Below, piece by piece: positions 48,185-57,239 of a stretch of 64,000 nt of DNA (position 1 is its first letter; the number at the start of each line of letters is the position of its first letter). The stretch covers positions 24,869 through 88,868 of the forward strand of contig NZ_BQHY01000019.1 in the NCBI RefSeq assembly GCF_021602155.1, read 5' to 3'. The notes under the pieces were generated by a model. That model saw only the letters and a list, made by a program, of their open reading frames with translations. It was not told the DNA's origin and made no database searches. Origin of the DNA: Pseudomonas parakoreensis. Its GTDB lineage: Bacteria; Pseudomonadota; Gammaproteobacteria; Pseudomonadales; Pseudomonadaceae. Both the position numbers and the translations under genes were made by a program.

Positions 48185-49003
48185 ATGAACAAGACATTGG
48201 TTGTAAGTGCACTGAGCGCAGCGCTGTTGCTGGCCGGTTGTCAGTCGGTCAACACCACCAGCGGCGGAGCCGTGGGCGTGGAGCGCAAGCAGTACATGTT
48301 CAGCATGCTGTCCTCGCAAGAGGTCGACCAGATGTATGCCCAGTCCTATCAGAAGACCGTCGGCGAGGCGTCGAGCAAAGGCGTGCTGGACAAGACCAGC
48401 CCGGAGGCCAAGCGGGTTCAGACGATTGCCAACCGGCTGATCGCTCAGGCGCCGAATTTCCGCCCGGATGCGGCGCAATGGCAGTGGGAAGTCAATCTGA
48501 TCAAAAGCGATGAGCTCAACGCCAACTGCGGCCCCGGCGGCAAGATCATTTTCTACACCGGACTGATCGACAGCCTGAAGCTGACCGACGATGAAATCGC
48601 CGCAGTCATGGGCCACGAAATCGCCCACGCCCTGCGCGAGCACGGTCGTGAAGCGATGTCCAAGGCTTATGGGATCGAGATGGCCAAGCAGGGCGCCGGC
48701 GCGTTGTTCGGTCTGGGCCAGGACAGCCTGGCGCTGGCCGACACCGTGGCCAACTACGGCATGACCTTGCCCAACAGTCGCGCCAATGAAAACGAAGCCG
48801 ATCTGATTGGCCTCGAACTGGCCGCCCGCGCCGGCTACAACCCGAATGCCGCGATCACCTTGTGGAACAAGATGAGCAAGGCCTCGGAAGGCGCGCCGCC
48901 GGAATTCATGAGCACTCACCCGGCTTCGTCCAGCCGGATCGCTTCGTTGCAGGCGGCGATTCCGAAGGTAATGCCGCTGTACGAGAAAGCCCCGAAGTCC
49001 TGA
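48185..49003 (+). CDS. M48-family metalloprotease lipoprotein
   Basis: 272 residues with lipobox LLAGC (Cys19). The zinc site is HEIAH (His144, Glu145, His148), with the third ligand Glu204 in ANENEADLIG, so the enzyme should be active in the periplasm. Family members (LoiP/YcaL-type) act in outer-membrane protein quality control. It is divergent from the dCache chemoreceptor gene. Confidence 0.92.
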   Translation: MNKTLVVSALSAALLLAGCQSVNTTSGGAVGVERKQYMFSMLSSQEVDQMYAQSYQKTVGEASSKGVLDKTSPEAKRVQTIANRLIAQAPNFRPDAAQWQWEVNLIKSDELNANCGPGGKIIFYTGLIDSLKLTDDEIAAVMGHEIAHALREHGREAMSKAYGIEMAKQGAGALFGLGQDSLALADTVANYGMTLPNSRANENEADLIGLELAARAGYNPNAAITLWNKMSKASEGAPPEFMSTHPASSSRIASLQAAIPKVMPLYEKAPKS

Positions 49004-49033
49004 TAGGCATTCCGGGCAAGTCGAACCTGCTGC

Positions 49034-49165
49034 TGTAGTGAGGGGATTCATCCCCGATGGGCTGCGAAGCAGCCCCAAAACCTATGACTGCGGTGTACCA
49101 GGTACACCGAGGTGGTCAGCTTTGGGGCGCTTCGCAGCCCATCGGGGATAAATCCCCTCACCACA
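49034..49165. repeat. Long inverted repeat (GTGGCGAGGGGATTTATCCCC family) with inner palindrome
   Basis: Outer arms (GAGGGGATTCATCCCCGATG and its near-complement) and GGGCTGCGAAGC arms enclose GGTGTACC-A-GGTACACC at 49092-49108. It lies between the convergent M48 and Mn-exporter-type genes and could end both transcripts. Confidence 0.85.
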
Positions 49166-49191
49166 GATTTTGTGGGGTTCAGTGGATAGGG

Positions 49192-49776
49192 TTAAACCCA
49201 GCCGCTGCTCTGCATCGCCTTGTACACCGCAACAATCGCCAGAATGAAGAACGCCGAAGCCGCCAGGCGACGGATCAACGTCAGTGGCAATTTCTCCGCA
49301 GCAAAGTTACCCGCCAATACCACCGGCACGTTGGCAATCAGCATGCCTGCCGTGGTGCCGATAATCACCAGCCACAGCTCAGGGTATTGCGCCGCCAGCA
49401 TCACAGTGGCGATCTGCGTCTTGTCACCGATTTCCGCGAGGAAAAACGCGATCAGCGTGGTCAGGAAGGGCCCGAACTTGCGCGCGGTGCTGGCTTCATC
49501 GTCATCCATCTTGTCCGGGACCAGCGTCCACAGTGCAGTGGCGGCGAAGCTCGCGGCAAGAATCCAGTGCAACACCGAGTCGGAGAAGAAGCTGCCGAAC
49601 CAGGCGCCTACCGCACCGGCTGCTGCGTGGTTGGCCAGGGTCGCGGCGACGATACCGGCAATGATCGGCCAGGGTTTGCGAAAGCGAGCGGCGAGAATCA
49701 GCGCGAGCAGTTGCGTCTTGTCGCCGATTTCGGCCAAGGCAACGATTGCGGTGGGAACGAGTAACGAGTCCAGCAT
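49192..49776 (-). CDS. TMEM165/GDT1 (UPF0016) family manganese exporter
   Basis: 194 residues with about six membrane helices. The family motif E-x-G-D-K-T occurs twice in opposite halves, at 16-21 (EIGDKT) and 115-120 (EIGDKT), as required for the cation path. Bacterial members export Mn2+. The ATG at 49776 is chosen; a longer open frame to 49911 lies inside the riboswitch. The yybP-ykoY leader supports Mn-dependent induction. Confidence 0.92.
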   Translation of the reverse strand: MLDSLLVPTAIVALAEIGDKTQLLALILAARFRKPWPIIAGIVAATLANHAAAGAVGAWFGSFFSDSVLHWILAASFAATALWTLVPDKMDDDEASTARKFGPFLTTLIAFFLAEIGDKTQIATVMLAAQYPELWLVIIGTTAGMLIANVPVVLAGNFAAEKLPLTLIRRLAASAFFILAIVAVYKAMQSSGWV

Positions 49777-49799
49777 CAGGATTTTCCTAAGGGGCGGGT

Positions 49800-49980
49800 C
49801 GACACGGCTATGACACGTACAGCCTTCCCGCCCCGGGTAAGGTGTGCGTGTCATAGGTCTTGTCAAACCCTGCGATCCGTCTGGTGCGGACGCTGGGGTC
49901 GCATACGCCATGATCTGAGGATCAAGTATGTTGACGTATGCCGGACGAGCTTGGCGCTCGTGGGAGACTACTCCCCTAGG
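49800..49980 (-). ncRNA. yybP-ykoY manganese riboswitch
   Basis: The minus-strand leader of the Mn-exporter-type gene begins TAGGGGAGTAGTCTCCC and has the element's later conserved parts: a 10-bp helix (CTATGACACG with its complement, 49808-49817 and 49847-49856) enclosing CACACCTTACCCGGGGCGG. The GGGGAGTAG start, the location and the gene downstream fit the Mn2+-sensing yybP-ykoY family. Boundaries are approximate. Confidence 0.85.
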
Positions 49981-49987
49981 ACGGAGC

Positions 49988-50018
49988 GGATTCTGCCTAG
50001 GCAGAATCCATTCGGCAA
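49988..50018 (-). promoter_or_regulatory. Predicted riboswitch promoter overlapping a perfect 22-bp palindrome
   Basis: On the minus strand, -35 TTGCCG (50013-50018), 17-bp spacer and -10 CAGAAT (49990-49995). The palindrome at 49988-50009 (arm GGATTCTGCCT, perfect, no loop) covers the -10 and most of the spacer. It has no T-tract, so it looks like an operator rather than a terminator. Confidence 0.45.
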
Positions 50019-50028
50019 GTGCTAATTT

Positions 50029-51027
50029 TCAGCCGCGCTTGGCCCGGTAAATTCGGAAACCATTGCCTTCGGCCTTGATCGCGCACACGCCCAGGTGCTC
50101 TTCGATCAATGGCTGATATTTCAGGAAGCTGTTCGCAACCAAGCGCAGTTCACCGCCGTTTTTCAGATGTTTGGCTGCTTTTCGCAGCAAATTCTCAGTA
50201 GCGAAATAATCCGTATGCACCCCGACATGGAACGGCGGGTTGCTCAGAATCGCGTTCAAACCCATGGGGGCAGCGTCGATGCCGTCACCGGTCAGCACTT
50301 CGGCTTCCAGACCGTTTGCCGCCAAAGTCAGACGACTGCTGGCGGCGGCGAAGGCATCGACGTCGAGCAGGGTCACCTGATTGTGCGGATAACGCCGTTT
50401 GACCGCCGCGCCCAAAACCCCGGCGCCACAACCGAAATCCAGCAGATGACCGCTCGGCAGTTTGTCCAGGTGTTCCAGCAGCAGGGCGCTGCCACGATCC
50501 AGCCGGCCATGACTGAATACACCGGGCAGGCTGATGACTTTCAGCGGGCCTTCGGCCAGTGGCAGCTCGTACGTCTGCGCCAGGCTTTCCAGCGATTTGG
50601 CTTCCGGCGCGTTGGCCACGGTCACTTGCCACAATTGGCAATGGCGCGCGCTGTCGAGTTTGCGCGGTTTGCCAAACGGGTTGAGCTGCTTGGATGCGCC
50701 TTCGATACCGCTGCGTTTTTCCCCCACCAGAAACACCTCGCGCCCGGGCAGACGTGCGGCCACGGCATTGAGGATGTAATCGGTCAGGTCCTTGGACTTG
50801 GGCAAAAACACCACGGCGCTGTCGAACGCGCGCTCCGGCACGTTTACGCCGAAATGGCTGCGACCTTCGAAACGTGCATCGAGTGCCGCCTGATCGCCGG
50901 CGTGCCAGCACCAGCCGAACGCATTCGGCAAACGCCCGAGCAAATCGTCGGCGGGCAAACCGGCCAGCAACAGCGAACCCTGGAATAACTCGGCCTGACG
51001 AAGCAGTACTTCACTGCGCGGATCCAT
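50029..51027 (-). CDS. rsmC: 16S rRNA (guanine-1207-N2) methyltransferase RsmC
   Basis: 332 residues. The C-terminal SAM-dependent domain has [20 protein letters not shown] and the catalytic [11 protein letters not shown], typical of RsmC/RlmG enzymes; the N-terminal half is the degenerate duplicated domain of the family. RsmC is chosen over RlmG by length. It ends 20 bp before the palindrome that precedes the Mn riboswitch. Confidence 0.85.
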   Translation of the reverse strand: MDPRSEVLLRQAELFQGSLLLAGLPADDLLGRLPNAFGWCWHAGDQAALDARFEGRSHFGVNVPERAFDSAVVFLPKSKDLTDYILNAVAARLPGREVFLVGEKRSGIEGASKQLNPFGKPRKLDSARHCQLWQVTVANAPEAKSLESLAQTYELPLAEGPLKVISLPGVFSHGRLDRGSALLLEHLDKLPSGHLLDFGCGAGVLGAAVKRRYPHNQVTLLDVDAFAAASSRLTLAANGLEAEVLTGDGIDAAPMGLNAILSNPPFHVGVHTDYFATENLLRKAAKHLKNGGELRLVANSFLKYQPLIEEHLGVCAIKAEGNGFRIYRAKRG

Positions 51028-51060
51028 AACTGCTCCTTGGAAAAAAAGTGCCGCAGTTTA

Positions 51061-52029
51061 TCAACTGACGACCCGCAGCGCTGTACCGCTGAAGAACGCC
51101 TGGGCGTTTTCGGTCAATTGGCCAACGATACGCTGCCGTGCTTCGCGACTGCCCCAGGCGTTGTGCGGGGTGACGATCAGCCGTGGAATATCGCCCGCCA
51201 GCAGCGGGTTGCCGTTGACTGGCGGTTCGACACTGAGCACATCGGTCGCCGCACCGCCGAGGTGACCGTTGCGCAGGGCATCGGCCAAGGCTTGCTCGTC
51301 GATCAAACCACCGCGAGCGGTGTTGACCACAAAGGCGCCGGGTTTCATCGCCGCCAGCTCGCGGGCGCCGATGACGTGTCGGGTGTGTTCATTAAGCGGG
51401 CAGTGCAGGGTCAGGGCGTCGATCTGCGGCAGCAGTTCGTCCAGTGGCAGACGATCCGGGCGTGCCGGGCGGCCGGGAATCTGCCCGAGCAATACGCGCA
51501 TGCCGAACGCTTCCGCCAGCCTTGCGACCGCGCCGCCGAGCTCGCCATGACCGAGCAGACCGAGGGTTTTGCCCTCCAGTTCGACGATCGGGTAGTCCAG
51601 CAGGCAGAACTGTCTGGCTTGCTGCCAGCGACCATCGCCAACGGCTTTTTGATAATCGGCCAGGCGGGTGGCGAGGTTGAGCAGCAACATGATCGTGTGT
51701 TGCGCCACCGACGGCGTGCCGTAACCCTGACAGTTGCACACGGTAATGCCGTGGGCGCGAGCCGCGTCCAGATCAACGTTGTTGGTGCCGGTGGCGGTAA
51801 TCAGGATCAGTTGCAGATCGGGGTTGGCGGCCATCGCGGCGGCGTCGATGCGGATCTTGTTGGTGATGGCCACGTGGGCACCCTGCAGGCGCTCGCTGAC
51901 CTGTTCGGGCAAGGTCTGGGCAAACAACTGCAGATCGCTGAAGCAGGCGCGCAACGGACTGAGGTCAAGATCGCCGAGATCCAGAGACGGGTGATCGAGG
52001 AATACGGCGCGGCGCGGGTTCATCATCAA
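51061..52029 (-). CDS. D-2-hydroxyacid dehydrogenase (hydroxypyruvate/glycerate type)
   Basis: 322 residues. NAD-binding motif GLLGHGELGGAVARLAEAFG, catalytic Arg in ITATGTNNVD, Glu/Asp region and His in VTPHNAWGS of the D-isomer-specific family. Sequences of this type at this place in pseudomonads are annotated hprA (glycerate dehydrogenase), but glyoxylate reductase activity is equally likely. On the minus strand 33 bp before rsmC. Confidence 0.88.
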   Translation of the reverse strand: MMMNPRRAVFLDHPSLDLGDLDLSPLRACFSDLQLFAQTLPEQVSERLQGAHVAITNKIRIDAAAMAANPDLQLILITATGTNNVDLDAARAHGITVCNCQGYGTPSVAQHTIMLLLNLATRLADYQKAVGDGRWQQARQFCLLDYPIVELEGKTLGLLGHGELGGAVARLAEAFGMRVLLGQIPGRPARPDRLPLDELLPQIDALTLHCPLNEHTRHVIGARELAAMKPGAFVVNTARGGLIDEQALADALRNGHLGGAATDVLSVEPPVNGNPLLAGDIPRLIVTPHNAWGSREARQRIVGQLTENAQAFFSGTALRVVS

Positions 52030-52116
52030 CTGTACCTTTTGTGCTTGGAACGGAAGGCGTAATCTGCCGAGCCTACCAGATGAAACAATTGGTTACGCAC
52101 AGCGCCCGCAATACCC

Positions 52117-52247
52117 TGTGGCGAGGGAGCTTGCTCCCGCTGGGCTGCGAAGCAGACCCAAACCCATTCACCTTACTGTGTCAGGCACACCGGTGTTTCA
52201 GGTTACGGCTGCTGCGCAGCCGAGCGGGAGCAAGCTCCCTCGCCACA
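52117..52247. repeat. Long inverted repeat (GTGGCGAGGGAGCTTGCTCCCG family)
   Basis: Outer arms TGTGGCGAGGGAGCTTGCTC continue CCGCT and are repeated inverted at the other end; the inner part contains CTGGGCTGCGAAGCAG and GGCTGCTGCGCAGCC hairpins. It lies between the divergent dehydrogenase and LysE-type genes. Confidence 0.85.
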
Positions 52248-52297
52248 GGGTTTGAGCCAGTTGATGAATTGTTTTTACTCATTAAAGAGGAGCCCCC

Positions 52298-52927
52298 ATG
52301 TACTGGACCGAGTTCTTGACCGTTGCCCTGATCCACCTGCTGGCCGTGGCCAGTCCCGGCCCGGACTTTGCCGTGGTGGTGCGCGAGAGCGTGACCCATG
52401 GTCGTCGCGCCGGCACCTGGACCGCGCTGGGTGTGGGCACGGCGATTTTCCTGCATGTGGGTTATTCGCTGCTGGGCATCGGCCTGATCGTGTCGCAGTC
52501 GATCGTGCTGTTCAACGCCTTGAAATGGGCCGCCGCCGCTTACCTGCTGTACATCGGTTTCAAAGCCTTGCGCGCGCAGCCGACGAAAACCGTTACCGAT
52601 GACCTGCACAAGGAAGCTGGCGTGCGTACCGCGCGCGGCGCCTTCACTTCAGGCTTCGTCACCAATGGCCTGAACCCGAAAGCCACGCTGTTTTTTCTCT
52701 CACTGTTCACCGTGGTGATCAACCCGCACACCCCGCTGGCAGTGCAGGCCGGGTACGGGGTTTACCTGGCGGTGGCGACTGCGACCTGGTTCTGTCTGGT
52801 GGCGATGCTGTTCAGCCAGCAACGCGTACGCGCCGGTTTCGCCCGCATGGGCCACTGGTTCGACCGCACCATGGGTGCGGTGCTGATCGCGATCGGCGTG
52901 AAACTGGCGTTCACCGAGATGCATTGA
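52298..52927 (+). CDS. LysE/RhtB-family amino acid exporter
   Basis: 209 residues and about six membrane helices. The N-terminus (LTVALIHLLAVASPGPDFAV) and the GFVTNGLNPKATLFFLSLF motif are those of the LysE/RhtB family, which export amino acids or homoserine lactones. The ATG is preceded by AAGAGGAG. Monocistronic; substrate unknown. Confidence 0.9.
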   Translation: MYWTEFLTVALIHLLAVASPGPDFAVVVRESVTHGRRAGTWTALGVGTAIFLHVGYSLLGIGLIVSQSIVLFNALKWAAAAYLLYIGFKALRAQPTKTVTDDLHKEAGVRTARGAFTSGFVTNGLNPKATLFFLSLFTVVINPHTPLAVQAGYGVYLAVATATWFCLVAMLFSQQRVRAGFARMGHWFDRTMGAVLIAIGVKLAFTEMH

Positions 52928-52938
52928 TCAACACTCAC

Positions 52939-53026
52939 TGTAGGAGCTGCCGCAGGCTGCGATCTTTTTATCTTCTAAAAGCAGAATCAAAAGATCGCAG
53001 CCTCGTTTCACTCGACAGCTCCTACA
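52939..53026. repeat. REP-type inverted repeat with altered right arm, supplying a stop codon
   Basis: Left arm TGTAGGAGCTGCCGCAGGCT with the usual continuation; the right arm has an insertion (CTCGTTTCACTCGACAG). The last bases of the AraC-type gene lie in this repeat, and its TAG stop is the TAG of the TGTAGGAGCTG unit at 53022-53024. Confidence 0.85.
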
Positions 53027-53786
53027 CGAGTTCGCTCAGCTTGCTCAGGGTTTGCAGATAATCCCGAGGATTCTCCCCGAGCAAACGGCGAAACATCGCG
53101 CTGAACGCCCGCGCGCTGCCGTACCCCAGGTCCCGCGCCACGCGCTGCACGCTGTCCCCGGCTAGCAGGCGCGGCAGCGCTTCCATCAGGCGCAGTTGCT
53201 GGCGCCAGGCGTTGAAACTCATCTTCAATTGTCGCTGGAACAGCCGCGCCAGAGTGCGTGAGCTGGCGCCGACCTGTTGCGCCCAGTCTTCCAGGGTGTT
53301 GGGGTGATCCGGGGTGTCCAGCAACGCCAGACAGATGTTCTGCAGGCGTCGGTCGGTGGGCATTGGAATGTGTAGCGGCAGGTTTTCCAGGCTGGCGAGC
53401 TCTTCCAGCATCAACTGCTGGATCAGCGGATTGTCCGCGTGCGGCGGGCCTTGTACGGCGCGCAGGATCAGCTCGCGCAGTAACGGCGTCACCGCCAGCA
53501 CGCAGCACTGTTGCAGGCTGGCCGGTGACAGCTCGGGGGCAATGAACAGCGAGCGCATCTGCACATCGCCGGACATGAATATCTCGTGCGCGACCTGCGG
53601 CGGAATCCATACCGCGCGGCTTGGCGGAATCACCCAGGCACCGAGGGCGGTGACCACCCGCATGATCCCTCTGACGGCATACAGCAACTGCGCCTCGCGG
53701 TGCAGGTGCAGCGGCTGGTGCGCGCCGTCCAGATAATCCCGGGGATAGGCACTCACCGGGGCGTGTTCGAAGTGGCTGATCAACAT
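53022..53786 (-). CDS. AraC-family transcriptional regulator
   Basis: 254 residues from the ATG at 53786. The N-terminal half is a cupin-like sensor domain (HLHREAQLLYAVRGIMRVVT, IPPQVAHEIFMSG); the C-terminal half has two helix-turn-helices (VGASSRTLARLFQRQLKMSF and GYGSARAFSAMFRRLLGENP). It diverges from the MFS gene across 100 bp, which is its probable target. The C-terminus ends within a REP element. Confidence 0.9.
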   Translation of the reverse strand: MLISHFEHAPVSAYPRDYLDGAHQPLHLHREAQLLYAVRGIMRVVTALGAWVIPPSRAVWIPPQVAHEIFMSGDVQMRSLFIAPELSPASLQQCCVLAVTPLLRELILRAVQGPPHADNPLIQQLMLEELASLENLPLHIPMPTDRRLQNICLALLDTPDHPNTLEDWAQQVGASSRTLARLFQRQLKMSFNAWRQQLRLMEALPRLLAGDSVQRVARDLGYGSARAFSAMFRRLLGENPRDYLQTLSKLSELV

Positions 53787-53886
53787 GTCGGATTCGATGA
53801 CCTGGTTGGCAGGTATGCGCTTTTTCGCCAACTTAGCATAAAGCCGCTGACAACCATTCGCCCATAACAAACTAAAGCGTGCCGCC

Positions 53887-55071
53887 ATGAACCAATCCCG
53901 AAACGTGATCCGCTACGTCAATGCTGCCCATGTGATCGATCACATGTTCATGCTGATTTTCCCCGCCGCCGTGCTCGGCATGACCCAGGCCTTTGGTCTC
54001 GATTACGCCGCGCTGATCGGTCTGTCCCTGGGTGGGTTCATTGCCTTTGGCGCCTGCTCGTTACCCGCCGGCTGGCTGGGCGATCACTGGAGCCGGCGGC
54101 AGATGATGCTGGTGTTTTTCTTCGGCATCGGCGCCTCGGCAATCTTCACCGGGCTGAGCACCAGCCCGACGATGCTGGTGATCGGGTTGACCTTGATCGG
54201 AATTTTCGCCGCGATCTACCACCCGGTGGGCACCGCGATGCTGGTGGCCTACGCGCAGAATCGCGGGCGGGAGATCGGCATCAATGGCATGTGGGGCAAC
54301 CTCGGCGTGGCGTTCTCGGCGCTGGTCACCGGTTTGCTGGTGGCGCAGTTCGGCTGGCGTTCGGCCTTTGTGTTACCGGGCGTGGTGGCGATCATGCTGG
54401 GAATCGGCTTCGCCGTGCAGGTGCGCGAAGAGCCGATCCCGCAGCGTCCGCACACCGCACTGAAGGGCGCTGCCGGGCAGCGGATTTCGATGCTCATGGT
54501 GTTTGGTGTGCTGGCACTGGCGACGGCCACCGGCGGTGTAGTGTTCAACGCCACCACCATGACCTACCCGAAGCTGTTTCAGGAACGTCTGCATGACTTG
54601 TTCGCCTCGCCGCAAACCCTCGGCGTGGTGGTCAGCCTGGCGTATGCCTTTGGTGCAGTGGCGCAGTTGAGCATCGGCCAGGTGTTGCACCGAGTCAGCC
54701 TGAAATGGCCGTTTATTGTGTTGACGCTGTTTCAGGCGCCGCTGTTGTACGCCATGGCGTATGTCGATGGCTGGGCAGTGATCGTGCTCGGTGCGGCGTT
54801 CATGTTCGTGGTGTTCGGTCAGGTCACGGTGAACGACTCGATGGTCGCCAATTTTGTCGCGCCGCAGTGGCAGTCACGGGTCTTCGCCCTGCGTTACTGC
54901 CTGTCGTTCGGCGCCAGTGCGACAGCGATTCCGCTGATTGCCTATGTCGAGCCGCGTCATGGTTTCGCAGGGCTTTACTTGATTCTGGCGGGTTTCGGCG
55001 CATTGACCTTCCTTGCTGCGCTGGTTTTCCCACGGACGCCTTCCGAAGCGGCTGTAGGGCAAACGGCCTGA
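53887..55071 (+). CDS. MFS transporter
   Basis: 394 residues and about 12 membrane helices, with an MFS loop-2/3 motif (GWLGDHWSRRQMM) and a repeat in the second half. Resemblance to fosmidomycin-type and other efflux or uptake carriers does not fix a substrate. Divergent from the AraC-type gene, suggesting inducible expression. Confidence 0.85.
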   Translation: MNQSRNVIRYVNAAHVIDHMFMLIFPAAVLGMTQAFGLDYAALIGLSLGGFIAFGACSLPAGWLGDHWSRRQMMLVFFFGIGASAIFTGLSTSPTMLVIGLTLIGIFAAIYHPVGTAMLVAYAQNRGREIGINGMWGNLGVAFSALVTGLLVAQFGWRSAFVLPGVVAIMLGIGFAVQVREEPIPQRPHTALKGAAGQRISMLMVFGVLALATATGGVVFNATTMTYPKLFQERLHDLFASPQTLGVVVSLAYAFGAVAQLSIGQVLHRVSLKWPFIVLTLFQAPLLYAMAYVDGWAVIVLGAAFMFVVFGQVTVNDSMVANFVAPQWQSRVFALRYCLSFGASATAIPLIAYVEPRHGFAGLYLILAGFGALTFLAALVFPRTPSEAAVGQTA

Positions 55072-55089
55072 TCGGCGCTGAAATACCGG

Positions 55090-55116
55090 CAAATGCTGGC
55101 GCAAAGCTAGCATTTG
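55090..55116. promoter_or_regulatory. Inverted repeat upstream of the acyl-CoA ligase gene
   Basis: CAAATGCT (55090-55097) and AGCATTTG (55109-55116) with an 11-base centre (GGCGCAAAGCT) lie between the MFS gene and the ligase gene, 40 bp before a TATAAC -10-like box at 55158-55163. No T-tract follows. It may be an operator or a weak terminator of the MFS gene. Confidence 0.3.
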
Positions 55117-55218
55117 TACGGCTGTGCAAATCATTCCTTCGGCTGATTTGGCTGGGGTATAACGGCTCTAGAGTAATGCTCTCTACGCCAACACCGTGCA
55201 GCCAGAAAAGGGATTCAT

Positions 55219-56901
55219 ATGTTGCAGACTCGCGTCATTCCCCCGGCCGATGGGGCCTACCAGTATCCATTGCTGATCAAGCGGTTGCTGATGTCCGGCG
55301 CCCGTTACGAGAAAACCCGCGAGATCATCTACCGTGACCAGTTGCGTTACAGCTATCCGACCCTGATCGAGCGGGTTGCGCGGCTGGCCAACGTGTTGAC
55401 GGCGGCCGGGGTGAAAGCGGGGGACACCGTGGCGGTGATGGACTGGGACAGCCATCGCTACCTGGAATGCATGTTCGCCATCCCGATGCTCGGCGCGGTG
55501 ATTCACACCATCAACGTACGGCTGTCGCCGGAGCAGATCCTCTACACCATGAACCACGCCGAGGACCGCTTCGTGCTGGTCAACAGCGAGTTCGTCGGAC
55601 TGTATCAGGCCATCGCGCCGCACCTGACCACGGTGGAGAAAACCCTGCTGCTGACCGATCTGCCGGAAAAGACCGCCGAGCTGCCGAATCTGGTCGGCGA
55701 GTACGAGCAACTGCTGGCCGCCGCCAGTGCGCACTACGACTTTCAGGATTTCGACGAGAACTCCGTCGCCACCACGTTCTACACCACCGGTACTACCGGC
55801 AATCCGAAGGGCGTGTACTTCACCCATCGGCAACTGGTGCTGCACACCATGGGCGTGTCGACGATCATGGGCGCGATCGACAGCGTGCGCCTGCTCGGCA
55901 CCAATGACGTGTACATGCCGATCACGCCGATGTTCCATGTGCATGCCTGGGGTTTGCCGTACGTGGCGACGATGCTCGGGCTCAAGCAGGTGTATCCGGG
56001 GCGTTACGACCCGGAGTTCCTGGTCGAGCTGTGGCGCAAGGAGAAGGTCACGTTCTCCCACTGCGTGCCGACCATCCTGCAAATGCTGCTCAACGCCAAA
56101 GGCGCGCAGGGCATCGATTTCGGCGGCTGGAAAATCGTCATCGGCGGCAGTGCGCTCAATCGCACGCTGTATGAAACCGCCAAGGCCCGGGGCATTCAGT
56201 TGACGGCGGCGTACGGCATGTCGGAGACCGGGCCGCTGGTCTCGTGTGCGCACCTCAACGATGAATTGATGGCCGGCACCGAAGATGAGCGCACCACTTA
56301 CCGGATCAAGGCTGGGGTGCCTGGGCCGCTGGTGGAAGCGGCGATCGTCGACGCCGAGGGCAACTTTCTCCCCGCCGATGGCGAAACCCAGGGCGAGCTG
56401 GTGCTACGCGCGCCGTGGCTGACCGAAGGCTATTTCAACGAGCCGCAGAAAGGCGCCGAACTGTGGGCCGGCGGGTGGCTGCACACCGGCGATGTGGCAA
56501 CGCTCGACAGCATGGGCGTGATCGACATCCGTGACCGTATCAAGGACGTGATCAAGACCGGCGGCGAGTGGATCTCTTCGCTGGACCTTGAAGACCTGAT
56601 CAGCCGTCATGTGGCGGTACGTGAAGTAGCAGTGGTGGGCATCGCTGATCCGCAGTGGGGCGAACGGCCGTTTGCGCTGCTGGTGATCCGCGAAGGTCAC
56701 GAGATCGGCGCGCGCGAGCTCAAGGAACACCTCAAGCCGTTCGTGGAATTGGGGCACTTGAGCAAGTGGGCGATTCCGAGCCAGATCGCCCTTGTTACGG
56801 AAATTCCCAAGACCAGTGTCGGCAAGCTCGACAAGAAGCGCATCCGCCTCGACATCACCGAATGGCAGGCCAACAACAGCACCTTCCTCTCGACACTTTG
56901 A
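55219..56901 (+). CDS. Fatty acid:CoA ligase (AlkK-like, medium-chain type)
   Basis: 560 residues of the AMP-forming adenylate family. The ATP loop is FYTTGTTGNPKGVYFTH, the A5-type core is LTAAYGMSETGPLVS, and the C-terminal motif is DVIKTGGEWISSLDLED. Sequence type is like AlkK and the medium-chain ligase PP_0763 of P. putida (from memory). It activates fatty acids for beta-oxidation; the following DUF1302 and DUF1329 proteins may bring the substrate in. Confidence 0.9.
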   Translation: MLQTRVIPPADGAYQYPLLIKRLLMSGARYEKTREIIYRDQLRYSYPTLIERVARLANVLTAAGVKAGDTVAVMDWDSHRYLECMFAIPMLGAVIHTINVRLSPEQILYTMNHAEDRFVLVNSEFVGLYQAIAPHLTTVEKTLLLTDLPEKTAELPNLVGEYEQLLAAASAHYDFQDFDENSVATTFYTTGTTGNPKGVYFTHRQLVLHTMGVSTIMGAIDSVRLLGTNDVYMPITPMFHVHAWGLPYVATMLGLKQVYPGRYDPEFLVELWRKEKVTFSHCVPTILQMLLNAKGAQGIDFGGWKIVIGGSALNRTLYETAKARGIQLTAAYGMSETGPLVSCAHLNDELMAGTEDERTTYRIKAGVPGPLVEAAIVDAEGNFLPADGETQGELVLRAPWLTEGYFNEPQKGAELWAGGWLHTGDVATLDSMGVIDIRDRIKDVIKTGGEWISSLDLEDLISRHVAVREVAVVGIADPQWGERPFALLVIREGHEIGARELKEHLKPFVELGHLSKWAIPSQIALVTEIPKTSVGKLDKKRIRLDITEWQANNSTFLSTL

Positions 56902-57239
56902 GTGTCTGCTGGCGCGCCGAAAACGGCGCGCCAGACCCACCAAGCAAGCGCTTGGCTTGTTAAATCGAAAAAATCAGCCATCCTTGCCGGGCCGACATCT
57001 GTCGGACTGGCGAAAGGACTGTTCCAGAGTGGCTGGCAGCTGCAAATCACACTTTAGAGGGATCAAGCGATACCCACCTGCTGGCTATAGTCCGCTCAAG
57101 GATTTTTAAGAACGGGGCACACGCACGACACGGGGCGATGCAACTTTGGAGTGACGTCGGGCGGCTACTGGCTCCCGGTCTTCCAGGCGTTTTTAAAAGT
57201 ACTCAATGCCATAACAATAATGCACATGGAGTAGCGTCG
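56902..57239. other. Intergenic region between ligase and DUF1302 genes
   Basis: 338 bp without a gene. It holds a GC-rich hairpin just after the ligase stop (56909-56934, arms CTGGCGCGCCG and its complement, loop AAAA, no T-tract), an imperfect dyad CAAGCAAGCGCTTGGCTTG at 56941-56959, and the promoter of the DUF1302 gene. The dyad looks like a TetR-family-type operator, but no regulator is identified. Confidence 0.5.

Noticed and set aside
49192-49911. Longer version of the Mn-exporter-type protein starting at 49911
   Set aside because: The added 45 residues are encoded by conserved riboswitch RNA structure and are not part of the family N-terminus; the ATG at 49776 fits the family.
49988-50009. 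The 22-bp palindrome as a rho-independent terminator of rsmC
   Set aside because: No T-tract follows on either strand and it overlaps a plausible promoter; an operator is more likely.
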